Source of the DNA: Gymnopus androsaceus JB14
Lineage: Eukaryota > Basidiomycota > Agaricomycetes > Agaricales > Omphalotaceae
Direction: 5' to 3'
Length of the DNA: 64,000 bases
NCBI GenBank assembly: GCA_009733575.1
Contig: ML769633.1
Coordinates: forward strand, 36,714 to 100,713
Position 1 is the stretch's first letter; each line of letters starts with the position of its first letter. Below the pieces are notes generated by a model. That model had not been told where the DNA came from. It saw only the letters and a program-made list of their open reading frames with translations, and searched no databases. The position numbers and the translations under genes were made by a program. This document shows, one piece after another, positions 10,484-22,963 of this stretch.

Positions 10484-13195
10484 GGATTATTCTATTTGAC
10501 AACCCCCTTGTTGTGAAACAACCCTTTCCTTATCTAGCAACCCGGTTGTTGTCACAAATGGTCACAGTTCACCAAATATGTCAAATAAGCAAACATTGAG
10601 TATTTCATAAATTTTTGTATTGTGACTTACTGATTTTCTTCAGAATAAGGATGGTAGGGAAGCAATGACCACAAGCAGTGAGGGTCAAGGACATTTGCAG
10701 CAGCTAGCTAAGTACCTAAACAATGGATTGGTTTGTGAGTACAAAATATTCCACCATTTTTCGAACACCTTGTCCAAATCAATTTTGTTGATGGCAATAA
10801 TTCAATAAATAAATATAGTTCTAAAAGGGAAGCACTCTTCCTGCTGTCAGACAACTGCCAAGTCAGCCTCATATTCTGGTGCTTGAGCTTGTTCAATGTG
10901 TTGGGCAACATCCAGCACAGTGAACAAGTACAAAATACTGACTATCCTACCCTTGATCTAGACAAGCAGTCAGCCTTGTAACCTTGTGATATGTATACTA
11001 GCATGCTGGGAGGTACTTGGTATCCAATATACATTGATGAGTTAGATTTGTGCTAGGTATGAAAACCAACCAAACAACAATCACCCCAATCAGATATAAT
11101 CCAAAAGGTTTAATTTAATGTGAGGAAGGAGGTTGTTGAAGGTTCCCTCGACTACTAATTGATTCGAAGAGAAAAGCACTTGACAGTTGACACAGATAGT
11201 GCGCAATGAACAAGGTTTTATATTTGGAGGGAGGTTTTTGAAAAGCCAACTAACGTACAATGACGCGCTGAACTAATCGAGGGGAAAGCAAACACCAAAG
11301 CACGGGTCAAGTACGCCGACTCAACAAATGACTTTGCGTATCTCGGGAGCCTTTACGTCGCCGCGCAATGATACTCCAACTCTCAGGGATTCCCGCGAGT
11401 TACCTAACAAGCTTATATGACCGCCGCGCAAGTCACTCGAGTAGGTGTTTTTAACACACTCAGCGAAGAGCGGGCAAGGGGTAGAATCTGTTGGTAAAGC
11501 TAGGTAACACTCCGAGAAGCTTCCTCCCTAAAACTAGACCAAGCCGACACTTGGGTCCAAGACCTTTCCTAATCAACAACGGGCTCGTCGAGGTGTGCAC
11601 GTTAGGCTCCACCTGCGGTTCTAAGACTGATGTGACCTCTCTTCGAGATGAAAACCAGGAATGCTCAACTTAATAGCCAGGAAGTAGAATGAACAGCCTC
11701 AGTATTATCGAGGTTACAAGAAGGCCACCCGTTTCAAAGGTTGTAGAGGACGATGCAGACGCGTCTGAGCGTGTATGAATCACTACAGGTCCTAAGATAG
11801 AACTGCGTTTCAGGTATCAAGTCTAACTTGTCATTCCAAGATAGAATAGCTACCCTTATATACTGAGCGAGATATATGAAAATAGGAAAATGAGAGAAAC
11901 TGAGCGAGATAGGATGAAACAGAGTAAGTAAAATAGAAAAAGATAAATAATGTCCATATATGCGTGTATACTATGGTTTTGCCTCGACGTTTTCCTGCCT
12001 CGTTTGTTTGTCTTCCTCAATTGGGTCAACCTTTGGGATTTTGGTCCGAATCGACTCGAGTCATTTGCCTTTTTACAAGGCTCGCCAGTTCCTTTTAGCA
12101 GAACAGCCCTCGGAAGTATTTCTATGTTTTTCCTTGCCAATGGGAGACTGGTTATTATCCCTAGTTCCGCGCGGTCTCAAGTCTAGATGCCTGGTAGCAT
12201 ATGGATCTCGGTAAAACGCTGAGGCTTGGATAGAAACACTCCTTGGTCCTTCTGTGCTCTAGAAGTAGCTACAGCAAGTGGGTCATGTGGCCGTGTTGGA
12301 CTGCCGCGGCTATCTGCCTGGGCGCTTTCCAGCAAGCGTCAACTTTGAGGGCACCCGTTAGGGTACTTCCTCATCTCGGTCCACCTTGCTTTGTTTAATA
12401 AACTTGAGTGTCGTTTAGACTCCTCGGTGAGCTGATCGCGGAAGCGATGCCTCGTTAAGACTTCGATCCCTTGGGTATATCTTTCGATGACCTAGCCTAG
12501 TATAACTGGTATGTGGGCTCGTTTATCTGCCTCGGTCAGCAACTTGTTATCCAACAAGCTTGCCTCGCTACACCATACTGCGCATAGGACTTTGACCGAG
12601 GCGCATTCACAAAGTTAAGTATGGTACCATTGCACGTACCGTTACTCTGCAACCTCTTGGGTAGAATAAGTCCTCGGTAGATTTTAACTATCAGCTCGGG
12701 CTCACTATAGTTCTCTTATTGACCATGTTTTGTTACTAACAGAACCTAGGATTATTGGTTCTGCGCAGTTCTAGCCTTAGCCGAAAAATCGGTGTATCAA
12801 CATAACTTTACAGTCAGATTTTAGTAGTCTACTCTGTGATATGGTGTGCAGTGGAGGACATGCATAGAGCACTCACCATTGAGTTGCAGTTACATAAGTA
12901 GCATAACCAAGGGAATTTCTATTGGATACAGTACTATGAAAGAACTTGAAATAAAAGCAGTATGTATCATGTAAGAGCTTAGGTACCTAATGCCATCTAG
13001 TACCATAGTAACAGTGGCAAAATGCAAGTAAGCACTAGCTTAGACAAAGTCACAAGGACATAAATATTTGAAGAAAAAAAAAAAAGCAAAGTCACACTTT
13101 AATATGTGCGACAGGGTTGCTGAATAACACTTCAAGAGGGTTGTCAGATAAGGGGGGTTGTTGTCAAGTAAGGGGGTCATCAAATAGAATGATCC
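10484..13195. mobile_element. Mutator-like non-autonomous element, 9-bp duplication AATTTGTAA
   Basis: TIRs begin GGATTATTCTATTTGACA at the left; the inverted right end (GGATCATTCTATTTGATGA) differs at two of the first 18 positions. AATTTGTAA is repeated exactly at 10475-10483 and 13196-13204. A 9-bp duplication is the hallmark of MULE insertion. Termini resemble the smaller element at 13758-14663, so the two form one family. No MULE transposase is visible. A higher-GC block at 11134-12802 looks nested. Confidence 0.85.
11134..12802. mobile_element. Candidate nested LTR-like block, TGTTGA...TCAACA
   Basis: This 1.67 kb block differs in composition from its surroundings (more GC, repeated CCTCGGT-like motifs) and has a 6-bp inverted TGTTGA/TCAACA at its ends, as LTRs often do. 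I find no matching 5-bp duplication (GAGGT against TAACT), and there is no second copy here. It could be a recombined solo LTR or another repeat; it has no convincing coding sequence. Confidence 0.4.
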
Positions 13196-13204
13196 AATTT
13201 GTAA

Positions 13205-13748
13205 GGGTTTCCCCTTAATCTTGCCCACACTGAAGCTTACTAAGCTTCAGTGAAAACAAGATTAAGGTGGAGCGGACAGCATACATGCATCTCACAGTTG
13301 CACAATCGACCTTTAGACCCTACAAGATTAACTTATTTATGCATATTGAAGGATATCATGTGGTTTCTGGCCGATGAATATTACTTCAGATTACTCCGGT
13401 TGTTGTAACACCTCGAAGTATGTCTCCCAGATTCTCACAGTGCATTGTCTGAGTGCAAACAATAGACTGCCTGGGCAAACAGTTAGCGGTGTCAAGTGCT
13501 CAAGCTCACAAGTGTATCATCCGTTTTGCTAATGATACTTGCATGTGGTCAAGGTACTCAATTTGTCTAACACACCAGAAAGGGAAAAATTAAGGTCTAC
13601 CAAATTGCCACCTGAATTATTGTGATAACCCACAAATGGGATATCAGCTATCATGTGATTACATGGCTTATCCAGAATCACATGCATCTTTCAGTTGCAA
13701 AATAAGGTCTACCAAATTTTTTCCCTTTCCCGTGTGTAAGCTTGGGGG
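13205..13748. other. Spacer between the two Mutator-like elements
   Basis: No gene seen. Includes an inverted CTTACTAAGCTTCAG-like short palindrome near 13235. Confidence 0.4.
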
Positions 13749-13757
13749 AAATAAAAT

Positions 13758-14663
13758 GGATAATTCTACTGAACAGCCCCCTTGCTGGCAACAACCCTCC
13801 CAAAAAAGGAAATTTTTGCAAAACCTAGTTTGGCAACCCCATCACACTTTTGTCACACATGTTTGGGTGTGATTTTCTTCAATTATTTTGTGTGTTTGTT
13901 TTGAAAAAAAGTTAGCTAGCACCTCATGCCTCACCTTTCTTAAGTTGTAACATGAATTGCTCAGATTCCGAAATAGGGTTGGTGGCAGTATCTGTAATAT
14001 AGAGACTCCAGACTTTGGACAATGCTTAAGGCTGAATTAAACTCAGATTTATCAGCTCAAATACTAAAATATCCCAAAGTTACCCATTGCATATTTTTAT
14101 CTAAATCTAACATATTTATTATCATCAGCCATAGATTGCCATATCTGTATGACTCAATATTGTTGGATTTGATTTTTGCCAAGTGCCATTGCTTGCCACA
14201 GCCTCCAATTGCAAATGTTAATTTACCGTATATAAGCCTGTTTGGAGTACATCGATCCCCCATCCGTTTGCCTCCCGACTCCCACTGTGAGGCTCAAATG
14301 GAATATATCCTTTGATGTTGCCTGCTCTCGAGTGATGCCAAACCCATGTATCCCAACAAATATGACAGATAGTAACCTGCAAGTTGTAAGTACAGACAGG
14401 ACCTTAAATTGTTGTATGGGATGGTCATGGCTACCTATGAAAATGCATTGTAATGCTGTACTTTACAGTTATGGTGCAGATCCCTAAAGGCTACAATAAT
14501 TGGAATACTGCACCAAGACCAAATCTCTGACCTTCACAAAGGATTGAGTTCTGAGGCAAAGTTATACATTGTGACCTCAATGTGACCATGTGTGACCATA
14601 TGTGACCTCAACTGGGTTGTTAAATAAGACTTGAACCAAGGAGGTTGTTCAGTAGAATTATCC
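13758..14663. mobile_element. Mutator-like MITE, 9-bp duplication AAATAAAAT
   Basis: TIRs GGATAATTCTACTGAACA at the left and the inverted copy at the right (GGTTGTTCAGTAGAATTATCC region), flanked by AAATAAAAT at 13749-13757 and 14664-14672, an exact 9-bp duplication. At 906 bp it has no transposase. A lone terminus of the same type occurs at 21910. Confidence 0.85.
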
Positions 14664-14818
14664 AAATAAAATACCTTTTATGGATTGCAAAATGTAGTTA
14701 GGGTTTCCAGATACAACACAATTCAATTTATTTGACCTAAATCCAATAGACTGTGAATTGCACTGATACATAAAAAAATATGAACTGACATAAACTATGT
14801 ACTTGTACCAGTACAATT

Positions 14819-15280
14819 ACACACCGAAAGTACAAAAAAATCTGCTCAAGAGAAAAATAGATGGATTAGGGATGTTTCGCTGCGGCAAAATTTGCCAGTG
14901 GCAGAGGCAAAATTTGCCAAGTTTTATGGCAAATTTTTATGGCATGACGTAGTGCAAACCCTATGGAGTGCGGCCAAATTTGCTATATATTACGGCAAAT
15001 TTTGGAGCAGCAAAATTTGCCGCAGCGAAACATCCCTATTGAGAACTTTTCGGTCAAAATATTGCTCATTAGTGAATTTTTGAGTGAAGATTAATCATTC
15101 AGCTCAACCAAAATGGAATTTCTTGACTGAATGATCATCTTTCAGTCGGAAATTCCATTTCAGTCAAGCTGAATGAGTAGTTTTCACTCAAAATTTCACT
15201 AATGAGTGATTTTTGTACAAAAAGTTCTTAATCAGTCTGTTTTTCATTTGAGCGGATTTTTTTGTACTTCTGGTGTGTTA
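14819..15280. repeat. Long palindrome (foldback) inside the hAT-like element
   Basis: The left arm ACACACCGAAAGTACAAAAA (14819 on) is inverted at the right (CACACCAGAAGTACAAAAA-type, to about 15280). Complementarity continues to the centre near 15135, through a CATTCAG...TCAAC segment. The left arm is interrupted by a 160-bp MITE that the right arm lacks. Confidence 0.75.
14878..15037. mobile_element. MITE, TIR AGGGATGTTTCGCTGCGGCA, 3-bp duplication ATT
   Basis: Terminal inverted repeats of about 28 bp begin AGGGATGTTTCGCTGCGGCA, and further CAAAATTTGCC motifs are repeated inside. ATT flanks both ends. The opposite arm of the enclosing palindrome reads TGATTAAGAAC at the same point, an empty site with one ATT, which supports the 3-bp duplication. 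Confidence 0.75.
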
Positions 15281-15788
15281 GTGAATTGATGCAATTTATT
15301 ATGATACATGTGATTTATATTAGTTCAAGTTTAAACTGATATAGACTAGTTTAAACCAGTTTACACCATACCAAATTGCAGGAAGCTATAAAAAGATGCT
15401 ACATAGTAGCAAGTGAAGTCCATACTCTCAATGAATTTCATGGTCTACACACCACTTATCCTGTAATGAAGCAAAAAGTCTTTGCAAGAAAAGTATCCAT
15501 AATCCTACAACTGCATTTTGTATTGTTTAGTGTTGGTTTAGTGAGTAACAGTCAAAAATATGCCAGTTTAAATCAGTATAAATCAGTATAAATTGGTACA
15601 AGTTTGTACCAATATGAATTGGTTGATACCTGTTTATGTATTTTTTGGATCTTCAATAAATCATGAATTGCACTGAGTTTAAATTGTGAATCAGTACATC
15701 TTTACCCAGTTTATTTTTTGATACAATTCAATGCAATTTATGATTTATTTACATTTATTAAAGTGTATCTGGAATCCCTAAATGTAGC

Positions 15789-16177
15789 ATAAAATGAACT
15801 TTTTCAACACATTTGGGTGTCCTTTGGATGCTTAGGACACTGTTTACAGTTTATATACATAGTATACAGTCTTGCTGGTAGACCTACTGTTTGCCTTTGA
15901 CATATATTTTTACTAATTTATGTGGCCAAAAATGTATACAGTGCAGTGAACACCATTTATGTGCTAGGTGTACTCACATGCTATTAGCTGAGTAACAGTT
16001 TATTAACCACTTACCATTGAAGTTGTAGCATTTACAATATGGCGAGGTAAGGATATAAATGCCATAATAAGGTTGCCACGCAATCATAACTATTTACCTT
16101 ATTTCAATATATTCAACTCACTAGGTTGCGACTCTATAAAGCATGTGTGCCACGTTGAGGACGTGGATCACAGAAAG
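15789..16177. other. Spacer, no gene seen
   Basis: AT-rich, no recognisable coding sequence or repeat ends. Confidence 0.4.
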
Positions 16178-16182
16178 GGCCA

Positions 16183-16851
16183 TGTCAAGAACTGTGTCCT
16201 TGCCAATCACATATATATTCACTTTTCCACTTCTGTCACATATTCCCTTACTTACTTGTGCATATATGCACATATACTTTACTTACCTATCTGTTTCCGG
16301 CTTTTTCCTGGTCTTTCCGAGTCATTCCCAAGTCATATGACTCATTTCCGGTAATCCCAAGTCATACTGACTTATTTCCGGTACCTGATCCCGAGTCATA
16401 CTGACTTATTTCCGGATCCGGAACACTATTACTTGCTTTGACTCAATGCAATTACCGTATATAAAGACACTAGATACCGTTCCGATTCCCTAGTCTTGAT
16501 ACTTTGTTGTTAACTACCTTTGTATTTGGACCCACTCTGGCTAGATGCACAATCCCTAGTCTGTTTAACTTGTGTACCTGAAGTAACATCCCAGATCACA
16601 ACCTGTGCACCCGACGCACCATCCCGGATCCAAACTGTGTCTATCCAAAGTTCAATCCCGGCAGACATATGGATTAATGCCCATTTTATGACCCATATTA
16701 CAACTCATACCATTGCTTATCATTGTTAATTCAGTGATTATATCCCCAATATCCTATATTATTGCCCACATCAATACTCGCATTATCATCCCTGATAAGC
16801 GGTCACCCATATTGAGACAAAGGCAAACTGTTCCGTGAGCGGTTCTTGACA
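16183..16851 (+). mobile_element. Solo LTR, TGTCAAGAAC...GTTCTTGACA
   Basis: A perfect 10-bp terminal inverted repeat bounds 669 bp. Flanks GGCCA (16178-16182) and GGGCA (16852-16856) match at 4 of 5. Repeated TTTCCGG and AAGTCATACTGAC units lie at 16298-16420. A TATA-like CCGTATATAAAG follows at about 16454, as in LTR promoters. No internal retroelement sequence adjoins it. Confidence 0.7.
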
Positions 16852-16977
16852 GGGCATGTCTCAGGCCTCGAGGAACACCAAAGACAGTTTCACAAACAAA
16901 TCACGGTCCAATTTCATTTCTGTCTACTTTTGACTCCTCAGCAACGCTAAGGAGGCGAAATGGACTTTGATGAGACT

Positions 16978-17743
16978 CATCGGCAAAAGTGGGCCAAGGT
17001 TGCATCTATGTAATTCGCGGTGAATGCCTAACAAATCATTTTAGTCCAAACTTCAGTGCCTTTCTTTGGCAACGTAGTACAAAGGGGACCAAAGAGTTGT
17101 TGTTAGAATGTCCTGAATCGTATTTTAGACAATAAATGGCCTATAGATTGTCAATAAAATGGTATAATATGCGATTCTGACAATAAATTGCTAATAAAAT
17201 GGGAATCAGATGCAACTCAAACAGATAAATTGGGTACACAATGGCATGCAAGGAATAAAAAAACATGTCGCAAGAGCAATATAGGCAAAAAACTGAGAGA
17301 CAGGCAGCCATGATGATGGGCATCTGGGAAGAGCTGTGAGCGTTGTTACGCTTGACTTACAAAATCACTAGGTTGAGCTGATGTGTTGCATTGAGTGTAA
17401 GCCTAACTCAATTTTTGTGTTTTGTTGGATTGTTCAAGGATGCATTGCAGACCCATCATATTCCCATTTTATTCCCCACTTGTTACCATTTTATTACCAT
17501 TTTATCACTAATTTACTACCAACTTATCCTCAATCTATTCCTCCAAATGCATCCCAAGCCAATTTATTCATAATTTATTTGCAACAGGTTCAGGATGGGT
17601 TGGTTTGATATTAGTTTAGGGCTATTCTTTAGCAGAAAATCCCTGTTCCGCTCTAGTTTTGTTCCCTTAGCCGCCTGCAGGCTAAGGGAACAAAACTGTA
17701 AGGGTCATATCGGTGATCTGATTTTGGCCCACTTTTGCCGATG
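16978..17743. repeat. Perfect 20-bp inverted arms 726 bp apart
   Basis: CATCGGCAAAAGTGGGCCAA at 16978-16997 is exactly inverted at 17724-17743. The interior is AT-rich without a gene and ends in an 18-bp perfect hairpin (17655-17697). This is probably part of a non-autonomous inverted-repeat element whose outer ends I cannot fix. Confidence 0.6.
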
Positions 17744-17920
17744 GCCTGAACCCTTCATCAATGTTCATAAGTTTGAGAAGCATCAAGGTTTTGGAGAGGA
17801 GCCGGAAGTTGCACACCAGCGAAACCTGTATTGACTGGGACCAGCGCTCCCAGAGGGTTCCAGTCAATACAGGTCTTGATGATGCAGGAGAGACATCAGG
17901 GTTTGTGATAAACCCTGATG
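17655..17920. repeat. Three perfect stem-loops in tandem
   Basis: Stems of 18 bp (AGTTTTGTTCCCTTAGCC, 17655-17697, 7-nt loop), 14 bp (CCTGTATTGACTGG, 17825-17873, 21-nt loop) and 11 bp (CATCAGGGTTT, 17894-17920, 5-nt loop). All are perfect, a second example of the hairpin-rich style seen at 7455-8033. Confidence 0.75.
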
Positions 17921-18180
17921 TACGTTTCATGATTGTTCCCGGTTATCTGTCTATTGAACATCTTCTATAGTGTATTGTCCATCTCTCGTGGAAGCAATTG
18001 GGTATGTTTCTCTGATATGCTCAATGTATCAGTTCCTAACCATTTTACAGTGTCTCGGTGGCGTCGGAGACGATTGAGGTACGTTCCCCATTGCACTCAC
18101 TTATCAGTTTATTGACCATATTTTACTAGTGCATCATTTGTTTGACTCGGCATTGATGGGGTTTCATGGTTTTTGTTTAA

Positions 18181-18376
18181 GGGCTGTTCAATTCCTCTCG
18201 CACAAATATTCGCGAGCGAGAACCGTAACCATCCGGGAGCCGATCAGACCCGTTTGCCGAAACAAATGCGTTGGCGCTCGTCAAGCGCTGAGTTTACTTG
18301 ATTACCATCTCGCGGCATTATCATTTGGCAACGAGTGTCCCTCACGAATTTTGTCGCGAGTGGAATTGAACAGCCC
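18181..18376. mobile_element. 196-bp MITE flanked by TTAA
   Basis: TIR GGGCTGTTCAATTCC with further CTCGC complementarity, exact at both ends, and TTAA immediately outside each end (18177-18180 and 18377-18380). TTAA targets suggest piggyBac. The GGGC-initial TIR would also fit a Harbinger-like family, but a TWA duplication does not align as a direct repeat here. Confidence 0.75.
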
Positions 18377-18380
18377 TTAA

Positions 18381-19561
18381 GTTACTAGTACTCCATATTG
18401 TTCAGGTATATAGTTTTCACACGAAATTTAAATTTTCTTCCTGAAGTGCCTAGTGTGAATTATCATATGAGGTGTATGGTGAGTATGGGGAAATATGTGT
18501 AATCAATGCATATGAAATGCATGAAAAAGTGTGTATGGGCACATGGAAAAGTCTGTACGGAGTACGTGGAAAAATGTGTATGGGGTGCATGAATTTTATG
18601 CACCCTCCATTTTTCCACACAGGCATTGAAGTTGCATGGGGAGTGTGATGACGCTAATCCTATTTGCGGCCGATACTTCTTCAAGGCATTGTTAATTTTT
18701 CCGCAACGTACATTTCTACTGTTCCAGAATAATGACCCGGCTTGGCTAGTCTTTATCCTTTTCTTTGTGTGTGGAACTAGTGGTTATTTCGTCTTTAGTT
18801 GAGTGAGCGAAGCGAAACCCATCATTGACAGGTGCCCTAAAAAATACAGCATAGCCTAGTATCGCATTTCATTCAATTTGACATGCCTTGTGACCTGTGA
18901 CCACCATCTCAAAATTATGATTTCGACTAATTTCTTTAAAGGGGAATATTTGTAAGCTTTTTTTGGCGCTAAAGCCAGTCAAAGCAGTCGATTCTGGACA
19001 AATTTTGGGCAGTGACCAATGATTACCGTGACATTTCGCATCCGTGACCGTGAGTGTCAAATTGAATAAAATGGGACAGTACTTATCCTGACGTCCCGTC
19101 CGATTGGTACATTGTCCCAAAAAATCTCCGAGATGTCAAGAAACTAGCGGATCAGTTAACTACATAGTACTCTTGGGCCCTGGCGCGCTGCATGCTCCTG
19201 TCCTTCCTGCACAGGATGGAAGTCAAACAATTCACCTGCATCCTCAGAGTAGTGAAACAATGTCATTTGCGCCACTATTTCTTCCCGTTGCGGCTACCTT
19301 AGACCATTTGGACCATTGTCTTATGTGCACTCGCGCTCTGTGTATTCAATTTGGTGGCGTTCTCCATAATTATCAAACGACTAGAGCTCATTCTTGCACA
19401 GGGAATATTTTCCCCTTTCGGTGTGTCTGTCTCAGAATTGAGACGAAATACGTTTAGCTGCCCCTCTTGCAGTGCCTTCGTTCAAATAATGGTTTCAGAT
19501 GTACTATGCGCAGGTCTGCCATAAAACGGTGGCATAAGTCAGAGTTGGCGCCCCAGTTTCC
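18381..19561. other. Upstream region of the GMC gene, no other gene seen
   Basis: AT-rich left part with repeated GTGTATGGG and CATGGAAAA motifs (about 18470-18600); more balanced composition from 19100 on. No canonical TATA box stands out immediately upstream of 19562. A CCATAAAACGG at about 19518 is the only candidate. Confidence 0.4.
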
Positions 19562-21768
<2,207 letters not shown>

Positions 21769-22088
21769 TCTCTTTCTTTTTACCTACTTATTCTCAATCC
21801 CTTTACTGCGGGAATTGGACAATAACGACCTAATGAATCCCCTTGAAAGTTTCTAATAAGATGCATTAGGGTTCGAAATACTTAATGGCCCATTAACTGA
21901 CTGCAGAAGGGATAATTCTATTCAACAACCCTAAGAATTCCGGCGCAACGGTGACAGTCACATCGGTGTTGCAATGGGTCACAACTCAGTCATAAATTTA
22001 ACTAAGTTGACTATAAGGCATCACATACCACCAATAATTATGTTTCATTCAGACTGAAGCGTTTTGGGAAATATATTATTTCAATCCT
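21769..22088. other. 3' flank of the GMC gene with a lone Mutator-like terminus
   Basis: GGATAATTCTATTCAACAACCC at about 21910 matches the ends of the Mutator-like elements at 10484 and 13758, with a GTGACAGTCAC-type inner motif. I found no inverted partner within the window, so it is a truncated element or a single remaining end. No gene. Confidence 0.5.
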
Positions 22089-22090
22089 TA

Positions 22091-22525
22091 AGGGAAATGT
22101 ACTTTTTCAGAAGAATACCAAAAGTAAACATTTCTTAGGGTTTAATAAAGAAATAAATTCAGACAATTTGAAGTTGAAATTTTCTTCAAAATTTCCGAAA
22201 CGACATTGTTTCGGACAGGATCTGAACCAATCAGCTTCAGCCAGACCGAGAATATAGATTGCCGAAGCCGGCCGAAGTATTTTATTTCAGGTCAGCTGAA
22301 ATGGTAGCTGTCGCCATTTCAGCTGACCAGAAATGAAACACTTCGGCCGGCTTCGGTAGTGTCTATTTTTGGGTTAGCTGAAATGAATTACTTCATGTCC
22401 TGTGTGAAAAATGTTGTTTTGAAAATTCACAGAAACTTCAAACTTAAAATGGTCTGAATTTGTTTCCTTCTGTAGTTCAATGAGATATTTATTTTCTGTA
22501 TTCCTCTGAAATAGTCCATTTCCCT
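22091..22525. mobile_element. Foldback MITE flanked by TA
   Basis: An imperfect palindrome over its whole 435 bp. Arms start AGGGAAATG at both ends, with TA outside (22089-22090 and 22526-22527). The inner core contains GCCGAAGCCGGCCGAAGT and its complement around a CAGCTGAAATGG stem near 22285-22325. No coding sequence. The 2-bp TA flank suggests a Tc1/mariner-type mobiliser. Confidence 0.65.
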
Positions 22526-22963
22526 TATCTATTGAAATAATTTATATCTATAGTACTTCAACTCAGCCTATGGCACCCCATTTATTTACAAACCATTACT
22601 ATCATAATAAATTACAATGTCTACAAATTCCTCTAGTTGTAAGTGGACTAGTTTACAAAATGTCTACCAGTTGTAGGTCAACGCCCACCAAAATCTGCTC
22701 GGACTTTTCTATCCCAATTAGTTTGCTGACTACATGCTTGTTCTAAGTCCCAATTCGATTGAGCATAATCCTAATGAGTTGGAAATTGGGTCAAAATTGA
22801 AAAATGGCTGAAATTCAATACTAATTTCAATACTAACCTCAATTCTGATCCCCTTTTTCATTTATTGGGTTTTTTTACCACATAACTTTACCAAACATAT
22901 TTTTCCTGTGCGTATTGCATGTCAAATACAAACTAGATGTACATATATAAGTAGATGATTTGG

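Larger units (their letters stand above)
14699..15780. mobile_element. hAT-like non-autonomous element, near-perfect 8-bp duplication
   Basis: Ends TAGGGTTTCCAGATACA and the inverted TGTATCTGGAATCCCTA, differing at one position. AATGTAGT (14691-14698) and AATGTAGC (15781-15788) match at 7 of 8 bases. TAGGG termini with 8-bp duplications fit hAT. No transposase; it contains a 460-bp palindrome and a further MITE. Confidence 0.75.

Noticed and set aside
11134..12802. Confident solo LTR
   Set aside because: Ends look LTR-like but flanking 5-mers do not match and no second copy is present, so only a candidate is reported.
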